This document shows positions 61,022 through 64,000 of a stretch of 64,000 nucleotides of DNA, one piece after another (within the stretch, counting starts at the first letter, position 1; each line of letters starts with the position of its first letter). The position numbers and the translations under genes are program-made. Under the pieces are notes generated by a model. The model did not search any database, was not told where the DNA came from, and was given only the letters and a program-made list of their open reading frames with translations. The DNA is from Terribacillus sp. FSL K6-0262 (GTDB lineage: Bacteria; Bacillota; Bacilli; Bacillales; Amphibacillaceae), in assembly GCF_037977385.1 (NCBI RefSeq), contig NZ_CP150277.1, positions 2,395,001-2,459,000 on the forward strand. Direction: 5' to 3'.

Positions 61022-62569
61022 ATGACGACACCTTATACACATGAACCATTCACGGATTTCACGCAGGAGAAGGAGCGCCAGGCTTTCAGTAAAGCGCTGG
61101 AGCAGGTACAAGGGGTGATGGGGGAATCCTACCCGCTTGTGATTGACGGTGAAAGAGTGACGACCGATGGGAAAATCGTCTCCATCAACCCAGCAAATAA
61201 AGAAGAAGTGGTCGGCGAGGTATCCAAAGCATCCCGTCAGCATGCCGAACGTGCAATCGAAGCTGCAGCAGCTGCATTTGAAACATGGCGTTACACAAAG
61301 CCGGAGGAACGGGCGCATATATTGATGCGCGCGGCTGCGATTGTCCGACGCAAGAAGCATTATTTCTCGGCATTGCTTGTCAAGGAAGCCGGCAAGCCGT
61401 GGAAGGAAGCTGACGCGGATACAGCAGAAGCGATTGATTTCATGGAATATTACGCACGCCAGATGATGGAGCTTGTTCCAGGTAAGGCAGTCCAATCACG
61501 TGAAGGGGAAGCGAACCGTTATATCTACACCCCGACAGGCGTCACAGTCGTCATTTCGCCGTGGAATTTCTTGTTCGCCATCATGGCTGGGACGACTGTT
61601 GCCCCGCTGGTGACAGGGAACACCGTTGTATTGAAGCCGGCAAGTGCCACTCCTGTCATCGCCGCCCAGTTCGTGGAGGTGCTGGAGGAAGCGGGCGTTC
61701 CGAAAGGTGTCATCAACTTTGTACCGGGAAGCGGCTCGGAAGTGGGCGACTATCTCGTCGAACACCCGAAAACAAGCATCATTACATTCACAGGCTCGCG
61801 CGATGTCGGTACGCGTATTTTTGAAAAAGCTGCCAAAGTACAGCCTGGGCAGCAGCATTTGAAACGTGTCATTGCAGAAATGGGCGGGAAGGATACAGTC
61901 GTCGTCGATGAAGATGCCGATATCGAGCTGGCAGCAGATGCAATCGCCGTTTCTGCCTTTGGCTTCGCTGGTCAGAAATGTTCCGCCGGGTCCCGTGCTG
62001 TCGTCCACGAGAAGGTATACGATGCTGTATTGCAGCGCGTCATCGAAATCACGGAATCCCGGATCACAGCAGCGCCGGAAAGTGCGGATGTCTATATGGG
62101 TCCTGTCATCGATCAAGCTTCTTTTGATAAAATCACGGAGTATATCGAAGTGGGCAAACAGGAAGGCAAGCTTGTAAGCGGCGGCTCCAGCGATGACAGC
62201 AAAGGCTTCTTCATCCAGCCGACCATATTCTCCGAGCTGTCGCCGACCTCCCGCTTGATGCAGGAGGAAATCTTCGGGCCAGTCCTTGGCTTTTCGAAGG
62301 TATCCAGCTTCGAGGAAGCAATCGATGTTGCCAACAATACGGAATATGGCCTGACTGGCGCAGTCATCACCAAAAACAGGGCCCATATCGAATACGCCAA
62401 AGAACGATTCCACGTCGGCAATTTGTACTTCAATCGCAACTGCACAGGCGCCATCGTCGGCTACCACCCATTCGGCGGCTTCAAAATGTCCGGCACCGAC
62501 TCCAAAGCCGGAGGACCAGACTATCTCCAGCTTCACATGCTGGCGAAGACGGTTAGTGAGATGTATTAA
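61022..62569 (+). CDS. rocA: 1-pyrroline-5-carboxylate dehydrogenase
   Basis: This 515-residue aldehyde dehydrogenase has [31 protein letters not shown] (NAD site), [29 protein letters not shown] with catalytic Glu, and [15 protein letters not shown] with the catalytic Cys; the C-terminal [18 protein letters not shown] is typical of RocA/PutC. It turns glutamate semialdehyde into glutamate, completing proline use. ATG at 61022 lies after AAAGGAG, 19 bases behind putB. Intact. Confidence 0.94.
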   Translation: MTTPYTHEPFTDFTQEKERQAFSKALEQVQGVMGESYPLVIDGERVTTDGKIVSINPANKEEVVGEVSKASRQHAERAIEAAAAAFETWRYTKPEERAHILMRAAAIVRRKKHYFSALLVKEAGKPWKEADADTAEAIDFMEYYARQMMELVPGKAVQSREGEANRYIYTPTGVTVVISPWNFLFAIMAGTTVAPLVTGNTVVLKPASATPVIAAQFVEVLEEAGVPKGVINFVPGSGSEVGDYLVEHPKTSIITFTGSRDVGTRIFEKAAKVQPGQQHLKRVIAEMGGKDTVVVDEDADIELAADAIAVSAFGFAGQKCSAGSRAVVHEKVYDAVLQRVIEITESRITAAPESADVYMGPVIDQASFDKITEYIEVGKQEGKLVSGGSSDDSKGFFIQPTIFSELSPTSRLMQEEIFGPVLGFSKVSSFEEAIDVANNTEYGLTGAVITKNRAHIEYAKERFHVGNLYFNRNCTGAIVGYHPFGGFKMSGTDSKAGGPDYLQLHMLAKTVSEMY

Positions 62570-62676
62570 GAAAAGTGGAAGAAATCGATTAGAAACGGAG
62601 CGTTAAGCAAGGGCGCCCGAAGCGGGTGTATTCCCCACGCAGATTCAAACTGTGAAACCCGTCCCAAAAACGAGGA

Positions 62677-62706
62677 AAGCGTGCCATCGAGGCACGCTTT
62701 TTTATA
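62677..62706 (+). terminator. terminator about 110 bases after rocA
   Basis: AAAGCGTGCC (62677-62686) pairs with GGCACGCTTT (62692-62701), then TTTTTA. Confidence 0.85.
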
Positions 62707-62752
62707 TGTGGAAATAAAAAAGAAGGAAGATAGAGGGAGAAGCATATCAGCT

Positions 62753-62863
62753 ATCCGTCTCTTCTTCATTCTCTGGCTCACTCAATTTTGTCAGCCAGTC
62801 CCTGAATTCAGCATCATCTTTGCAATGGATTACCTCTGGTGTCTCGTCTAGTTTGTTGTTCAT
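62753..62863 (-). CDS. small acidic protein, 36 residues
   Basis: A short gene encodes MNNKLDETPEVIHCKDDAEF then RDWLTKLSEPENEEDG. AAAAGGAGAGATTATAC is a strong ribosome site. No membrane segment; acidic with one Cys and one His. It is divergent from the Zur-controlled gene 205 bases away. Function unknown. Confidence 0.5.
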
Positions 62864-62999
62864 GTATAATCTCTCCTTTTCGATGATTCAACCAGATTAT
62901 ACCCGACCAAGGATATAATGAAACCTATTTTACAGACTCTTCATCAATCTAACAAAGACTTTGTAAACTTATCTTCCGGACAATTTTTAGGGAAGGGAC

Positions 63000-63050
63000 T
63001 TTACAACTGGTGGAGCATCCTGTATGATTTAAATCGTAATAATTACGAAT
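63000..63050 (+). promoter_or_regulatory. promoter with Zur box
   Basis: TTTACA (63000-63005) and TATGAT (63023-63028) have a 17-base spacer. Immediately downstream TCGTAATAATTACGA (63034-63048) is a perfect palindrome matching the Bacillus Zur operator TCGTAATNATTACGA. A zinc-loaded Zur dimer there would block transcription, so the next gene should be switched on when zinc is scarce. Confidence 0.85.
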
Positions 63051-63067
63051 TGAATCGAGGTGTCTAT

Positions 63068-64000
63068 ATGTCCGAAGGAATGAATAAGATTCCGGTGACT
63101 ATCCTGACGGGGTTTCTAGGAGCTGGGAAGACAACGCTATTGAACCGGATGCTTCGCGATGTGCGAAGCAGCAATATGGCAGTCATCATCAATGAATTCG
63201 GGGAAACAGGAATCGATGGCAAGTTTGTGGAGCAAACAAAGGAAGAAATCATCGAAATCAATAATGGCTGTATATGCTGCAATGTACGCGGGGATTTAAT
63301 CAGGATACTCAAAGATATGCTCGTACGGGTCCATAAGGAAGGAACGGAACTGAAACGGGTGATCATAGAGACGACAGGATTGGCCAATCCTGCTCCTGTC
63401 ATCCAGACATTCCTGATGGATGATGTGATGCGCTACTGGTTTACACTTGATTGTGTTTGTACCGTAACCGACGCTTTGCATCTGGATCGGCAATTACATG
63501 AGCATGCCGTTGCCAGGGAGCAGATTGCTTTTGCGGATAAAATCATCATCAATAAACAGGATCTTGTTTCAGAAGGGGATCTTGATCATCTGCAGGACCG
63601 CATTCAAAAGATGAATCCGGAAGCAGAGCTGTTTTTCGCTCAGGACAGTAAGGTGCCGCTGTTCAAGCTATTGGATGTATTCAGTTTCTCCCTGGATCAA
63701 AAGCTGAGTGTCCGTCCGGATATGCTTGAACATCATCATCACCATCATGACGATGTACAAGCAGTCGTACTGAAAGATGAGCGTCCGATCGATCCGGAGC
63801 GGCTGGATAGGTGGTTCTCTTATTTAGTCCAAATAAAGGGGGAGAGCTTATTCCGTTATAAAGGCATCCTTCATGTCAAAGGGCAGGATCGCCGGCTTTT
63901 ATTCCAAGGTGTACATATGCTATTTGCCAGTACCGCCGACAGGAGATGGAAGCAAGACGAAAGGAAACAGAATGAACTTGTTTTCATAGGCCGGGACTTG
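63068..64000 (+). CDS. Zur-regulated G3E GTPase zinc chaperone (YciC/ZagA-like), cut by window end
   Basis: At least 311 residues are present. Walker A LTGFLGAGKTTLLNRML (about 13-29), the metal site INNGCICCNVRGDL with CxCC (about 65-78), Walker-type IIETTGLANPAPV, and IINKQDLV (NKxD, about 159-166) define the COG0523/CobW group. A His-rich stretch HHHHHH near residues 222-227 can hold zinc. The Zur box upstream marks it as the zinc-starvation member that delivers zinc to client enzymes. The C-terminus continues past position 64000. Confidence 0.88.
   Translation, partial: MSEGMNKIPVTILTGFLGAGKTTLLNRMLRDVRSSNMAVIINEFGETGIDGKFVEQTKEEIIEINNGCICCNVRGDLIRILKDMLVRVHKEGTELKRVIIETTGLANPAPVIQTFLMDDVMRYWFTLDCVCTVTDALHLDRQLHEHAVAREQIAFADKIIINKQDLVSEGDLDHLQDRIQKMNPEAELFFAQDSKVPLFKLLDVFSFSLDQKLSVRPDMLEHHHHHHDDVQAVVLKDERPIDPERLDRWFSYLVQIKGESLFRYKGILHVKGQDRRLLFQGVHMLFASTADRRWKQDERKQNELVFIGRDL

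Noticed and set aside
61496-62536. 346-residue minus-strand frame opposite rocA
   Set aside because: It is a shadow of the aldehyde dehydrogenase gene; rocA motifs are complete and in order on the plus strand.
1-64000. tRNA, rRNA, CRISPR arrays, prophage genes or a replication origin
   Set aside because: I looked for CCA-ended cloverleaf patterns, conserved rRNA segments, regular spacer repeats, phage structural genes and DnaA-box clusters and saw none.

Overview
The window looks like chromosomal DNA of a low-to-mid GC Bacillaceae member (Terribacillus/Oceanobacillus-like; the genus is a guess). The grounds are strong AGGAGG-type ribosome sites with many TTG and GTG starts, a Rap-Phr cassette, a LysM/NlpC autolysin with a WalR-like box, a Zur box, sigma-A promoters with 17-bp spacers, and typical Bacillus hairpin terminators. 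No tRNA, rRNA, CRISPR array or prophage was seen. One IS30-family element is present.

Layout. 0-15 kb: a citrate-type transporter with a cre site, a tandem array of about 126-bp repeats, a DUF2536 gene, two acetyltransferases, a ROK sugar kinase, galE, an SMP-30 lactonase, a rap-phr quorum-sensing pair, an acyltransferase, a MATE pump, a LysM autolysin and galU. 15.3-28.9 kb: a Wzx/Wzy-type capsule or exopolysaccharide operon made of Wzz, tyrosine kinase and PHP phosphatase, an initiating sugar transferase, three GT4 and one GT2 glycosyltransferases, Wzy, two hexapeptide acetyltransferases, Wzx, a UDP-glucuronate 4-epimerase and ManC. Its middle is strikingly AT-rich compared with the flanks, as expected of an exchanged serotype cassette. 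29.7-36.5 kb: two LCP ligases, a phosphodiester glycosidase, a TagF-like transferase and a protein of unknown function, probably a cell-wall glycopolymer module. 36.5-43 kb: a Na/Pi transporter with Pho-box-like repeats, an amino acid permease, a LysE exporter, an orphan sigma factor and ugd.

43-47 kb is the most unusual part. A MurF-like ligase is fused to what looks like a catalytically dead D,D-carboxypeptidase domain. Next to it is a gene broken by a local inversion (its N-terminal part lies on the minus strand and its C-terminal part on the plus strand), followed by a class D sortase. 47-55 kb: a MalT-type regulator, a glyoxalase-fold protein, a Ser/Gly/Glu/Pro-rich surface protein, and ppx-ppk for polyphosphate. 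55.5-58.5 kb: a minus-strand set resembling Bacillus subtilis ydaJ/ydaM/ydaK (GH8-like hydrolase, processive GT2, degenerate GGDEF receptor). The receptor gene appears frameshifted, and the IS30 element sits just upstream. 59.6-64 kb: putB-rocA for proline catabolism and a Zur-controlled G3E zinc chaperone gene cut by the window end.

How the genes connect: GalU makes UDP-glucose, Ugd oxidises it to UDP-glucuronate, and the capsule-operon epimerase can turn that into UDP-galacturonate. GalE supplies UDP-galactose and ManC supplies GDP-mannose. Wzx/Wzy/Wzz assemble the polymer under kinase/phosphatase control, and the LCP proteins could attach it to peptidoglycan.
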